A DNA stretch of 64,000 nucleotides from Corynebacterium sp. 21KM1197. Lineage in GTDB: Bacteria; Actinomycetota; Actinomycetes; Mycobacteriales; Mycobacteriaceae. Position numbers and translations under genes: made by a program. The stretch's first letter is position 1; every line of letters begins with the position of its first letter. Below are positions 17,798-28,769 of this stretch, in pieces. The notes beneath the pieces were generated by a model, which saw only the letters and a list, made by a program, of their open reading frames with translations, did not search any database and was not told where the DNA came from. The stretch lies in NCBI RefSeq assembly GCF_033783015.1, contig NZ_CP123907.1, forward strand, positions 1,178,001 through 1,242,000. The letters run 5' to 3'.

Positions 17798-18905
17798 TTC
17801 CGCCGTGCGTCATACCGGGAATGAGCGGCCACTGACGCTTCCAGTTCGCGCACTCCGAGGAGGGCAGGATCTGCTTCCACCGGGGGTCCTTCTTGCAGTA
17901 GGAGGCCATCTCAAACTCCTTGATCATGGAGTCGTATTGATCCAGGGAGTCCTCCAGGGTGTTGCCGTTGAGCACCACCTCGCGCTCGTAGAACCGGGCC
18001 TGGGCGCGCACGCCGGGAATCTTGGAGAGCTCCGGCTGCCAGGAATCAGCGGCCATGCCGTTCTCCGAGGAAATCCACACGCCATCGGGGGTGTTCACGC
18101 ACAGGGAGTGGTTGCCATCGGTGTGGCCGGGCGTCCACAGCAGGGAGACGCCCACGCCGATCTCCACGTCGCCCTGGAAGGTGGAGAGGGCCTCGCGCTC
18201 CACCCCGTCCAGGCCCTCCTTGACGTACCAGGCGCGCTGCATGGGGTGCTGGGCCTCGAAGGTGCCCAGCTCCGCCTCGTGCACGATGAGCCGCGCATGC
18301 GGGAAGATCGGGCGGTACGGGGTGTTCTTGGCCCCCAGGATCATGCGCCCATCCTGCACGTGCAGGTGATCAAAGGAGACGTAATCCACGTCCTCGTTGC
18401 TCATGCCCAGCATGGGCAGGATTTCATCGGGGTCGTTGTAGTACTTGGCCAGTAGTTTCTCCCCGCCCCACTTGGCGCCAAAGCGCGCGAGTTTGTTGTA
18501 GAAGGGGGAGTTCTTGGAGCCGGTGGGTACGGTGGGCTCCCACACCAGGGTGCGCTCCACCCCGTTGAAGTCCTGGTACTGAATGATGATCATCCGGTTG
18601 ATGATGCTGATGAAGGGGTTGAGGTTCACCGAGTATCCCTGGAAGGCAAACCTCGCGGGGTACGGCGCGGCGGCGATGTTGAAGGAACGCACCCCCAGCA
18701 CCGTTCCCTGCTGGATGAAGCGCTCCCGGTACTTGCGGGCGGCCTGGCGCACGGCTTCGAGCCGGTCGCCGCGCGGCCAAATATCGTGTACTCCCTCGAA
18801 CTCCGGGATAGCGCGGAAGGTGGGCTGATCCACCAACCCCTGAGTCTCGGCATAGCCGGGGGTGTAGCTGTACGGGGCCTTGTGCTCCGTGTAGGCAGCA
18901 GTCAT
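17766..18905 (-). CDS. Metallo-beta-lactamase-fold protein with a variant metal motif, 379 aa
   Basis: The family is recognised by DYVSFDHLHVQD (His180, His182, Asp185), TPGHTDGNHSL (His261, Asp263), SSENG (Glu281) and a late His367 in MTHGG. The usual HxHxDH has become HxHxxD, so the second metal site is altered; Glu281 takes the place of the normal bridging Asp. No signal peptide or membrane segment is seen, so the protein is cytoplasmic. The start is the second ATG of ATGATG (18905/18908), 7 nt after GGAG. A -10 TATGGT lies about 50 nt upstream. I cannot name a substrate; lactonase or thioester-hydrolase activity are family options only. It stands alone on its strand. Confidence 0.7.
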   Translation of the reverse strand: MTAAYTEHKAPYSYTPGYAETQGLVDQPTFRAIPEFEGVHDIWPRGDRLEAVRQAARKYRERFIQQGTVLGVRSFNIAAAPYPARFAFQGYSVNLNPFISIINRMIIIQYQDFNGVERTLVWEPTVPTGSKNSPFYNKLARFGAKWGGEKLLAKYYNDPDEILPMLGMSNEDVDYVSFDHLHVQDGRMILGAKNTPYRPIFPHARLIVHEAELGTFEAQHPMQRAWYVKEGLDGVEREALSTFQGDVEIGVGVSLLWTPGHTDGNHSLCVNTPDGVWISSENGMAADSWQPELSKIPGVRAQARFYEREVVLNGNTLEDSLDQYDSMIKEFEMASYCKKDPRWKQILPSSECANWKRQWPLIPGMTHGGINYGEIRRRK

Positions 18906-18951
18906 CATGTTCTCCTTCTCAGCGGAACGTGTCGTGCCTAACACCATAGAG

Positions 18952-18990
18952 GTTTCCCGAAAGAAATACTTGGGTTTGGGGAAACTTTTT
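18952..18990. repeat. Inverted repeat with a T-run upstream of the metallo-beta-lactamase-like gene
   Basis: GTTTCCC (18952-18958) and GGGAAAC (18979-18985) form a 7-bp inverted repeat 20 nt apart, followed on the plus strand by six T. As a terminator it would face no upstream plus-strand gene, so an operator in the minus-strand promoter is more likely. The rest of 18991-19067 shows nothing recognisable. Confidence 0.35.
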
Positions 18991-19067
18991 TAGACGAATT
19001 TCGCGTTCGGGTGGGAAGGAGCGGTAACCGCGCAGGTCAGCGCGGTGCGACGGGGGTAAACAAAGGG

Positions 19068-20699
19068 TTAGGCTAGTTCCACGATCTCCATGTACTCGTC
19101 CCCCCAGAGGTCCTCGGTACCGTCGGGAAGCACGATCACGCGCTCGGGCTCCAGGGCGCGCACCGCACCGGGATCGTGGGTCACCAGCACCACCGCCCCC
19201 GTGTAGGAGCGCAGGGCGTCGAGCACCTGCTCGCGGGAGATGGGGTCGAGGTTGTTGGTGGGTTCGTCGAGAAGCAAAACGTTGGCGCGGGAGGATACCA
19301 GCGTGGCCAGGGCCAGGCGGGTTTTCTCGCCGCCGGAGAGGGTGCCCGCGGGCTGGTCGAGTTTTTCCCCGGCGAACATGAAGGCACCGAGCAGACCGCG
19401 CAGGTCCTGCTCCCCCGCCTCCGGGCAGGCGTCGATGGTGTTCTGCCACACGGACTTATCCGGGTCGATGGTGTCATGCTCCTGGGCAAAGTACCCCACC
19501 TTGAGGCCGTGTCCGGTGACGATTCCGCCTTCGCCGTCGGTGCGCTCCACCCCCGCCAGGAGTTTGAGCAGGGTGGTTTTGCCCGCGCCGTTGAAGCCCA
19601 GCACCACCACGCGGGAGCCCTTATCGATGGCCAGGTCGATCCCGGCGAATACCTCCAGGGAGCCGTACATCTTGGTCAGGCCCTTGGCAAACATGGGGGT
19701 TTTGCCGCAGGGGGCGGGCTCGGGGAAGGAAATGTGCGCCACCTTATCGGCCACGCGCACCTCATCGAGGGCGTTCATCATGCGATCGGCGCGGGCGGCC
19801 ATCTGCTTGGCGGCCTTGGCCTTGGTGGCCTTGGCCCCGAGTTTTTCGGCCTGGGTACGCAGGGCGGAGGCGCGCTTCTCCGCGTTGGCGCGCTCGCGGC
19901 GTCGGCGGGCCTCATCGAGCGCGCGGGCGTCCTTGTACTTGCTAAAGCCCATGTTGTACACGTCCGCCTCGGCGCGCACGGCGTCCAAGTACCAGATCTT
20001 ATTGCACACGTCGTCGAGCAACTCTACGTCGTGGGAGATCATGATGAGCCCGCCCTCGTGCTTGCGCAGGAAGCCACGCAGCCAGGTGATCGAGTCTGCG
20101 TCGAGGTGGTTGGTGGGCTCGTCCAGGAGCAGTGTGGTGGCGGACTTGCCCGATCCGGCCGTGGCGGCAAAGAGAATCTGCGCCAGTTCCACGCGGCGGC
20201 GCTGCCCGCCGGAAAGGGTGCTGAGCTTTTGATCCAGGATACGGGCGGGAAGCCCCAGATTATCGCAGATCTGTGCGGCCTCGGAGTCCGCCTCGTAGCC
20301 ACCCAGGGAGTGATAGCGCTCCTCCAGGCGGGAGTATTTGCGGATGGCCTTATCGCGGGCGGAGTCATCCGCCGTATTCTCCATAATCTCCTGCTGGCGC
20401 GTCATGGAGGCGCGAATACTATCCAGTCCCCGTGCGGAGAGCACGCGATCGCGGGCGGTCTGCTCGATATTGCCCTCGCGGGAATCCTGGGGCAGGTAGC
20501 CCACCTCCCCGGAGACCGTCACCGAGCCGCCGTAGGGCTGCGTCTCCCCCGCCAGAATTCTCATGGTGGTGGTCTTGCCCGCGCCATTGCGGCCCACCAA
20601 ACCAATGCGATCCCCGGCCTGCGCCCGAAGGTGCTGACCGGGGGCCGTCAAAAGGGTGCGGGCGCCGACGCGAACTTCCAGATCATTGGTGACAATCAC
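19068..20699 (-). CDS. ABC-F family ATPase
   Basis: Two ATP-binding cassettes in one chain without membrane segments define the ABC-F family, whose members act on the ribosome rather than in transport. NBD1 has GRNGAGKTTT, LSGGQRRR and LLLDEPTNHLD; NBD2 has GFNGAGKTTL, LSGGEKTR and LLLDEPTNNLD. Between them is the interdomain linker (about residues 230-310), very rich in Arg, Lys and Ala (EARRRRERANAEKRASA). The start is GTG 20699 (VIVTNDLEVRVGARTLL): no ribosome site is present, and a -10 TACACT ends 8 nt before it, so the transcript is probably leaderless. It lies downstream of the suf operon with its own promoter. Antibiotic resistance cannot be inferred. Confidence 0.9.
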   Translation of the reverse strand: MIVTNDLEVRVGARTLLTAPGQHLRAQAGDRIGLVGRNGAGKTTTMRILAGETQPYGGSVTVSGEVGYLPQDSREGNIEQTARDRVLSARGLDSIRASMTRQQEIMENTADDSARDKAIRKYSRLEERYHSLGGYEADSEAAQICDNLGLPARILDQKLSTLSGGQRRRVELAQILFAATAGSGKSATTLLLDEPTNHLDADSITWLRGFLRKHEGGLIMISHDVELLDDVCNKIWYLDAVRAEADVYNMGFSKYKDARALDEARRRRERANAEKRASALRTQAEKLGAKATKAKAAKQMAARADRMMNALDEVRVADKVAHISFPEPAPCGKTPMFAKGLTKMYGSLEVFAGIDLAIDKGSRVVVLGFNGAGKTTLLKLLAGVERTDGEGGIVTGHGLKVGYFAQEHDTIDPDKSVWQNTIDACPEAGEQDLRGLLGAFMFAGEKLDQPAGTLSGGEKTRLALATLVSSRANVLLLDEPTNNLDPISREQVLDALRSYTGAVVLVTHDPGAVRALEPERVIVLPDGTEDLWGDEYMEIVELA

Positions 20700-20707
20700 A
20701 AGGAAGC

Positions 20708-20713
20708 AGTGTA
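20708..20713 (-). promoter_or_regulatory. -10 of the leaderless ABC-F transcript
   Basis: On the minus strand TACACT ends 8 nt before GTG 20699. No purine-rich ribosome site lies between, which supports both the start choice and leaderless translation. Confidence 0.55.
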
Positions 20714-20748
20714 TCAACCCCGCTACTTGGAAAATCCAGCGGAGAAAC

Positions 20749-21121
20749 CTATACGGAGAAGCCCAGGGCGCGGAGTTGTTCGCGCCCCTCCTCCGTAATC
20801 ATGTGCGGGCCCCACGGGGGCATCCACACCCAGTTGAGCTGGAGTTCATCGGCCGCGCCATTGCCCACCACGGCCGCCTCGGACTGATCCTCCAGCATGT
20901 CCGTGAGCGGGCAGGCCGGGGAGGTCAGGGTCATGTTCACCACGGCCCGCTTGACCCCCTCGGTGGAGTGGTCCATGTAGATGTCATACACCAGCCCCAG
21001 ATCCACCACGTTGATCCCCAGCTCCGGGTCGATCACGTCGCGCATATACTCCTCGACGGTCGAGGCATCCGCGGCGTCCTGCTCCGTCTGCTCGGGGCGG
21101 TCGGCGGGTTGTTCCATTGGT

Positions 21122-21129
<8 letters not shown>
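20749..21129 (-). CDS. sufT: SufT/DUF59 iron-sulfur assembly factor, 126 aa
   Basis: A DUF59 (MIP18-like) domain fills residues 20-126: VIDPELGINVVDLGLVYDI, then NMTLTSPACPLTDML with the conserved cysteine, and WVWMPPWGPHMITEEGREQL. The N-terminal 20 residues are acidic and low in complexity. SufT proteins help mature Fe-S proteins, probably in cluster transfer. It is the last gene of sufRBDCSUT and overlaps the sufU stop by 8 nt, so translation is coupled. Confidence 0.92.
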
Positions 21130-23609
<2,480 letters not shown>

Positions 23610-23650
23610 CGTTTTTCTCCTGATCTTAAAACGTGCAGTGTGTTCGGCTC

Positions 23651-24820
23651 TTAGGCGGTCACGCGCTCTAGCTCATTGACCACGCGGGATTCCAGTTCCT
23701 CCCGGATGGCCTCCACCGGAATGTGGTTGATGACCTCGGTGAAGAATCCGCGAATGATGAGGCGGCGGGCCTCCGCCTCGGAGATGCCGCGGCTCATCAG
23801 GTAGAAGAGCTGCTCATCATCGAAGCGCCCCACCGTGGCGGCGTGGCCGGCACCGGCGATCTCGCCGGTCTCAATCTCCAGGTTCGGGATCGCGTCCGCG
23901 CGGGCGGCCTCGCTGAGCACCAGGTTGCGGTTGGTCTCGTAGGTATCGGTGCCCTGCGCGTTGGCGCGGATCAGCACGTCGCCCACCCAGGTGGTGCGGG
24001 TATCCGGCTTGTTCGTGCTGGGATCGCCCTGGAGGGCGCCCTTGTACAGCACGTTGGAGCGGCAGTTGGGCTGGGCGTGATCCACCAGCAGGCGGTTCTC
24101 AAAGTACTGGCCGTCATCGGCAAAGTATACGCCCAGCATCTCGGCATCGCCGCCCTGATCCTCGAACTTCACGCGCGGCACCAGGCGGACTACCTCGCCG
24201 CCAAACACAGCCACGTTGTGGCGCAGCACGGCGTCGCGGCCCACCAGGGCGGACTGGTTGGAGAGGTGTACGGCGTCATCCTCCCAATCCGCGTCCACGA
24301 TCACGGTCAGGCGGGAATTCGGGCCCAGCACGAACTGGACGTTATCCGCGTGGGTGCCGCTGCCCCGGTAGTTCAGGGCCACGGTGGCCTCCGCGCCCTG
24401 CTCCAGTTCCACTACCACGGCGCCAAAGGAGGTTACTCCCTCCCCCTTGCCGGTGACGGTGATGGTCACGGGCTCGGCGGTGGCGGAATCCTTGGCAAAG
24501 CTCACCAGGGTGGCGTCCTGCATGGAGGTCCAGGCCTGGGCGCCCACGCGATCCGAGGGCGCACCGGCGCGGGTGGCGCGGGCGTCGTCCTTGGCAATGT
24601 TCTCGCTGCGCACCTGGGCGCCCTCGGGGATTTCCACGGCGATGTCCGGGGCCACGGCCTCGGCAAAGGAGCCGTTGTGCAGGCCACGCAGGCGGCGCAG
24701 GGAGATGAAGCGCCACTCCTCGTCCTTGCCGCGGGGAACCTCAAAGTCCTCCACGTTAAAGGAGGTGAGCACGTCACCCTTGTTGTTGTGCGTGGTGGCG
24801 TTCTTGAGCGTCTCGGCCAT
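23651..24820 (-). CDS. sufD: SufD, Fe-S scaffold subunit
   Basis: SufD (389 aa) pairs with SufB to build the Fe-S cluster. The C-terminal beta-helix region has the shared SufB/SufD sequence [39 protein letters not shown], here given as RADAIPNLEIETGEI followed by HAATVG and FYLMSRGI. The N-terminal half is divergent, as usual. It begins immediately after the sufB stop with no gap. Confidence 0.95.
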   Translation of the reverse strand: MAETLKNATTHNNKGDVLTSFNVEDFEVPRGKDEEWRFISLRRLRGLHNGSFAEAVAPDIAVEIPEGAQVRSENIAKDDARATRAGAPSDRVGAQAWTSMQDATLVSFAKDSATAEPVTITVTGKGEGVTSFGAVVVELEQGAEATVALNYRGSGTHADNVQFVLGPNSRLTVIVDADWEDDAVHLSNQSALVGRDAVLRHNVAVFGGEVVRLVPRVKFEDQGGDAEMLGVYFADDGQYFENRLLVDHAQPNCRSNVLYKGALQGDPSTNKPDTRTTWVGDVLIRANAQGTDTYETNRNLVLSEAARADAIPNLEIETGEIAGAGHAATVGRFDDEQLFYLMSRGISEAEARRLIIRGFFTEVINHIPVEAIREELESRVVNELERVTA

Positions 24821-26266
24821 TTATCCCACCGATCCTTCCATCTGTAGCTCGATCAGCCGGTTGAGTTCGAGGGCGTACTCCATGGGCAGCTCCTTGGCGA
24901 TGGGCTCCACGAATCCGCGAACGATCATCGCCATCGCGTCGGCCTCGTCGATACCGCGGCTCATAAGGTAGAAGAGCTGTTCCTCGGAGACCTGGGAGAC
25001 GGTGGCCTCGTGCCCCAGGGTCACGTGGTCATTGCGGATGTCGTTGTAGGGGTATGTGTCCGAGCGGGAGATGTTGTCCACCAGGAGGGCATCGCACTCC
25101 ACGTTGGCGGTGCAGTGGTGCGCGTTGGCGTTGATCTGCACCAGGCCACGGTAGGCGGCGCGGCCCCCGGAGCGGGCCACGGACTTGGACACGATGTTGG
25201 AGGAGGTGTACGGGGCCATGTGCACCATCTTGGCGCCGGTGTCCTGGAACTGGCCCTCGCCCGCGAAGGCGGCGGAGAGCACCTCGCCCTTGGCGTAGGG
25301 GCCGGTCATCCACACGGCCGGGTACTTCATGTTCACCTTGGAGCCGATGTTGCCGTCGATCCACTCCATCGTGGCGCCCTCTTCCGCCTTGGCGCGCTGG
25401 GTGACCAGGTTGTACACGTTGTTCGACCAGTTCTGGATGGTGGTGTAGCGGCAGCGGCCGCCCTTCTTCACCACGATCTCCACCACGGCGGCGTGCAGGG
25501 AATCGGACTTATAGATGGGGGCGGTGCAGCCCTCTACGTAGTGCACGTAGGCGTCCTCGTCCACCACGATGAGGGTGCGCTCGAACTGCCCCATGTTCTC
25601 CGTGTTAATGCGGAAGTATGCCTGGAGCGGAATATCTACGTGCACGCCCTTGGGCACGTAGATGAAGGAACCACCGGACCACACGGCGGCGTTTAGGGCG
25701 GAGAACTTGTTATCCCCGGCCGGTACCACGGTGCCAAAGTATTCCTTGAACAGTTCCGGGTACTTTTGCAGGGCGGTGTCCGTGTCCACGAAGATCACGC
25801 CCTGCTCCTCCAGGTCCTCGCGGATCTGGTGGTAGACCACCTCGGACTCGTACTGGGCGGCCACGCCGGCCACCAGGCGCTGCTTCTCGGCCTCGGGAAT
25901 GCCCAGGCGGTCGTAGGTATTGCGAATATCGTCGGGGAGATCGTCCCAGGACTTTGCCTGCTCCTCGGTGGAGCGCACAAAGTACTTAATGCTATCGAAG
26001 TCGATATTGCTCAAATCCGCGCCCCAGGTGGGCACGGGCTTCTTATCAAAGATATTGAGGGCCTTGAGGCGCTGTTCCAGCATCCATTCGGGCTCGTTCT
26101 TCTGCGCGGAGATGTCGCGAACGACCTCCTCGCTCAGCCCGCGGCGGGCGACGGAGCCCGCGGCGTCGGAATCGTGCCAGCCGTAGTTATAACCGCCCAT
26201 GGACTCGATGATCTCGTCATCGTTCATGGGGCGCTGCGCGTCAAGGTTTTGCGTCGCCTGGGTCAT
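24821..26266 (-). CDS. sufB: SufB, Fe-S scaffold subunit
   Basis: The 481-aa protein has the SufB core: [20 protein letters not shown], the cysteine in EGCTAPIY, and [19 protein letters not shown] near the C-terminus followed by [10 protein letters not shown]. It assembles the 4Fe-4S cluster with SufD and SufC. No intein is present, unlike SufB of many mycobacteria. It overlaps the sufR stop by 4 nt (ATGA), so regulator and scaffold are translationally coupled. Confidence 0.97.
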   Translation of the reverse strand: MTQATQNLDAQRPMNDDEIIESMGGYNYGWHDSDAAGSVARRGLSEEVVRDISAQKNEPEWMLEQRLKALNIFDKKPVPTWGADLSNIDFDSIKYFVRSTEEQAKSWDDLPDDIRNTYDRLGIPEAEKQRLVAGVAAQYESEVVYHQIREDLEEQGVIFVDTDTALQKYPELFKEYFGTVVPAGDNKFSALNAAVWSGGSFIYVPKGVHVDIPLQAYFRINTENMGQFERTLIVVDEDAYVHYVEGCTAPIYKSDSLHAAVVEIVVKKGGRCRYTTIQNWSNNVYNLVTQRAKAEEGATMEWIDGNIGSKVNMKYPAVWMTGPYAKGEVLSAAFAGEGQFQDTGAKMVHMAPYTSSNIVSKSVARSGGRAAYRGLVQINANAHHCTANVECDALLVDNISRSDTYPYNDIRNDHVTLGHEATVSQVSEEQLFYLMSRGIDEADAMAMIVRGFVEPIAKELPMEYALELNRLIELQMEGSVG

Positions 26267-26940
26267 GAACCGCTCCTTTCTTCAGGAGAATTGGTGGGAT
26301 AAAGAGGAATGTTTGTGGTGCAGATACCGTGCCCCTCGGCAATGGAGGCCAAGGGTTGCACGTGGGTGCCCAGTAACTCGGAGATCACCTCGTGCTCTGC
26401 CTCGCATAATTCCGGGTATTGCGCTGCCACCTGGGAAACCGGGCAGTGGTGTTGGCAGATTTGGATGCCGCCGCCCGCGCGCTGCACGGTGGCGGCATAG
26501 CCGTGTTCGTCGAACGCCCGTGCCAGGGCGCGCGCCGTCTCCTCGATGGATTCGGTGGAGCTCTCCCGCACCTTTGCCACGATGGATTCCGTGCGGGCGC
26601 GCGCGAGATCGCGCACGGCCTGCGGCCCTCCGGTCTGGCTCAGGGCGGCCAGGGCCAGGGCGGCCAGGGAATCATAATCGTGGCCAAAGTGCTCGCGGCC
26701 GCGCTGGGTAAGCCGGAAGTGCTTGGCCGGGCGACCGCGAGTAGCCGGTGCGGGGGGACGGCGGGACTCGGCATAGGCCAGCCCCTCCTCCAGGAGAATG
26801 TCCAGGTGCCTTCTCACGCCTGCGGCGGAGAGGCCAAGGCGCTCGCCCAGAGCCGCAGCGGTAAGCGGGCCGTGGGTGAGCAGGCTGCGCATGATGGCGT
26901 TGCGGGTATCCCCGTCGGTGGAACTGGCCTTGCGCACCAT
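26263..26940 (-). CDS. sufR: SufR, Fe-S-sensing repressor of the suf operon
   Basis: SufR senses Fe-S status through its own cluster and represses suf. The 225-aa protein has an N-terminal winged helix ([20 protein letters not shown], residues 27-46) and four C-terminal cysteines, Cys162, Cys166, Cys179 and Cys207; the spacing (4, 13, 28) equals that known for M. tuberculosis SufR. The ATG at 26940 is chosen because AGGAGGTGAT, a near-perfect anti-16S match, precedes it; a start 45 nt upstream lacks this. It heads the operon sufRBDCSUT. The palindrome at 27010-27021 is the likely operator. Confidence 0.95.
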   Translation of the reverse strand: MVRKASSTDGDTRNAIMRSLLTHGPLTAAALGERLGLSAAGVRRHLDILLEEGLAYAESRRPPAPATRGRPAKHFRLTQRGREHFGHDYDSLAALALAALSQTGGPQAVRDLARARTESIVAKVRESSTESIEETARALARAFDEHGYAATVQRAGGGIQICQHHCPVSQVAAQYPELCEAEHEVISELLGTHVQPLASIAEGHGICTTNIPLYPTNSPEERSGS

Positions 26941-27009
26941 GCGTATCACCTCCTGCACACCTCGGTGGACCTCGCGCACCGCCACACAAGCGATCGCCTC
27001 TTTTTAGAC

Positions 27010-27021
27010 AACACTAGTGTT
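27010..27021. promoter_or_regulatory. Candidate SufR operator
   Basis: AACACTAGTGTT is a perfect 12-bp palindrome in the 156-bp gap between sufR and the divergent mptB. It shares ACACT/AGTGT halves with the reported mycobacterial SufR motif (ACACT-N5-TGTGA) but has no spacer, so the assignment is tentative. It lies about 70 bp upstream of the sufR start. Confidence 0.55.
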
Positions 27022-27084
27022 ACTAAAATTGTTCCCCGGCGCAAAAAGGTTGCCGTTCTTTCTTTCCCCCGGGGTCATTCTGGC

Positions 27085-27090
27085 TACGAT
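27085..27090 (+). promoter_or_regulatory. -10 of the leaderless mptB transcript
   Basis: TACGAT ends 6 nt before the GTG at 27097. There is no ribosome site, so a leaderless mRNA is likely. The ATG inside this motif (27089) is in another frame. Confidence 0.55.
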
Positions 27091-27096
27091 GAGCCT

Positions 27097-28749
27097 GTGC
27101 GACAACAACCCTCTGCGCTCTGGCAGGCGCTTCTGCGAGATCTTCCGCGCCTGGGCGTGGCGGGTTCCCGTTCGGCCGGTCTGCACCGCGATAGCGACGC
27201 CACCCCGGCGGCCTCCGCCACCGCGCGCCACGCCGGGCTCGTGCGCTTTGCCCTCCTGCGCTGGATCGGCACCACGGGCGCGCTGCTGCTGGCGCTGGGG
27301 GCGCTGGGCGGCGGGGCCCTGCCGGTGGTGGATAACCCCTATCAATCCTTCCCCGGGGGCACCACCCTGGGGCAGATGTTGCAGGCCTCGTCGTCGATAG
27401 TCCTCGTGGGCGTGGCGCTGGTGGTGCTGGCCTGGATCGGCATGGCCCCCCTGGTGGGGGTATCGCTGTGGGGGCGACAGCGCGCGCTGCGGGTGGTGAG
27501 CACGCGGGATCTCTGGCTCACCTGGATCGCCTGGCTGCTGCCGCTGCTGCTGAGCGCGCCGATCTTCACCCAGGACATTTATTCCTACCTCGCCCAGGGC
27601 GCCATCGTGCGCGAGGGCATGGATCCCTATTCCGCAGGTCCCATCGATCTTCTGGGCACGGATCACCACCTGGCGCGCTCCGTGCCGTTTATCTGGGCGC
27701 ACTCCCCTTCCCCCTATGGGCCAGTGGCGATGGGCTTTTCCGCCCTCATCAGCGCGCTGACCGGGGATTCCATCGTGCTCGGCGTGCTGGCGCACCGTAT
27801 TCTTAGCGTGCTCATGCTAGCAGCAGCGGGTTGGGCGATCCTCCACATCGCCCGGCGCTGCCGGGTCTATCCCCCCGCCGCGCTGTGGCTCGGGATTCTC
27901 AACCCCCTGGTGCTTTTGCACCTGGTGGGCGGAATCCACAACGAGGCCCTCATGCTCGGCCTCATGCTGGTGGGCCTGGAACTGGGCCTGCGCGCCTTAG
28001 ATCGGGCGGATAGGTGGACGCTTCCCCTGCTGGCGGCCTCCGGGGCGCTTCTCTCCTGCGCCGGAATGGTCAAGGTCACGGCCTTTTTATCCCTGGGGTT
28101 CATCGGCATGGCCTACGCGCGCTATCTCCATCAGCGCGGGCGGCGCGCCTGGTGGGCCATCGCGGTGGCCGGTGCCTTTTTCCTCGCGGTGCTGCTGGCC
28201 ACCATCGCGGTGGTCTCCGCGTTGAGCGGAATCGGCCTGGGATGGGTCACCGGGCAGGGCGGGGCCACCACGATCCGCAGTTGGATGTCCATGACTACCG
28301 ACGTCGGCGTGATCGCCGGGGGCATCGGAATGTTGCTGGGCCTGGGCGATCACAGCACCGCGATCCTCGTGGTCACCCGGTTGGCGGGCCTGGCGGTGGC
28401 GGGAATCTTTAGCCTCCGTATGCTTCTGGCCACGTTTTTGGGCAGGATTCACCCGGTGGGCGCGCTGGGGGTGGCCACCTTTGTGCTCGTGGTGCTCTTC
28501 CCCGTGGTGCACCCCTGGTACGTGCTGTGGGCGGTGGTGCCGCTGGCGGCCTGGGCCAATCGCCCCTTCTTCCGCCTGGCCGTGGTGGGGTACTCCGCAG
28601 CCTTTAGCTTCTTTGTTCTCCCGCGCGGCTTGGCGCTGCCCCCCGGCACGGTGGTGAGCATCTACGTGGGTGCGGCGGTATCCCTGGCGGTGATTCTTTC
28701 CGTGGGCTGGTGGTGGCTCAGGCGCTCGGGGTTGGTTGGCCTCAACTGA
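27097..28749 (+). CDS. mptB: Alpha-1,6-mannopyranosyltransferase MptB
   Basis: Polyprenyl-phosphomannose-dependent GT-C glycosyltransferase that extends the alpha-1,6-mannan core of lipomannan and lipoarabinomannan on the outer membrane-face. The 550-aa protein has about 13 hydrophobic segments; the first extracytoplasmic loop carries TQDIYSYLAQG and GMDPYSAGP with the acidic Asp typical of GT-C enzymes. The reading frame is open much further upstream (from 26419) but that part runs antisense to sufR, so GTG 27097, behind a -10 at the leaderless distance, is taken. The neighbouring genes agree with C. glutamicum cg1766. Its presence points to a Corynebacteriales envelope. Confidence 0.88.
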   Translation: MRQQPSALWQALLRDLPRLGVAGSRSAGLHRDSDATPAASATARHAGLVRFALLRWIGTTGALLLALGALGGGALPVVDNPYQSFPGGTTLGQMLQASSSIVLVGVALVVLAWIGMAPLVGVSLWGRQRALRVVSTRDLWLTWIAWLLPLLLSAPIFTQDIYSYLAQGAIVREGMDPYSAGPIDLLGTDHHLARSVPFIWAHSPSPYGPVAMGFSALISALTGDSIVLGVLAHRILSVLMLAAAGWAILHIARRCRVYPPAALWLGILNPLVLLHLVGGIHNEALMLGLMLVGLELGLRALDRADRWTLPLLAASGALLSCAGMVKVTAFLSLGFIGMAYARYLHQRGRRAWWAIAVAGAFFLAVLLATIAVVSALSGIGLGWVTGQGGATTIRSWMSMTTDVGVIAGGIGMLLGLGDHSTAILVVTRLAGLAVAGIFSLRMLLATFLGRIHPVGALGVATFVLVVLFPVVHPWYVLWAVVPLAAWANRPFFRLAVVGYSAAFSFFVLPRGLALPPGTVVSIYVGAAVSLAVILSVGWWWLRRSGLVGLN

Positions 28750-28755
28750 AAGTTC

Positions 28756-28761
28756 TAGACT
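28756..28761 (+). promoter_or_regulatory. -10 of the leaderless ABC-exporter transcript
   Basis: TAGACT ends 8 nt before the GTG at 28770, with no ribosome site between. Confidence 0.5.
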
Positions 28762-28769
28762 GAACAGCC

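Noticed and set aside
19058..19076. A DtxR iron box (core GGTTAGGCTA)
   Set aside because: Only about 11 of 19 consensus positions match, and it lies at the 3' end of the ABC-F gene, not in a promoter.
26419..27096. An N-terminal extension of MptB
   Set aside because: The frame is open but lies opposite sufR and encodes no membrane or conserved sequence; the leaderless GTG at 27097 explains the start better.
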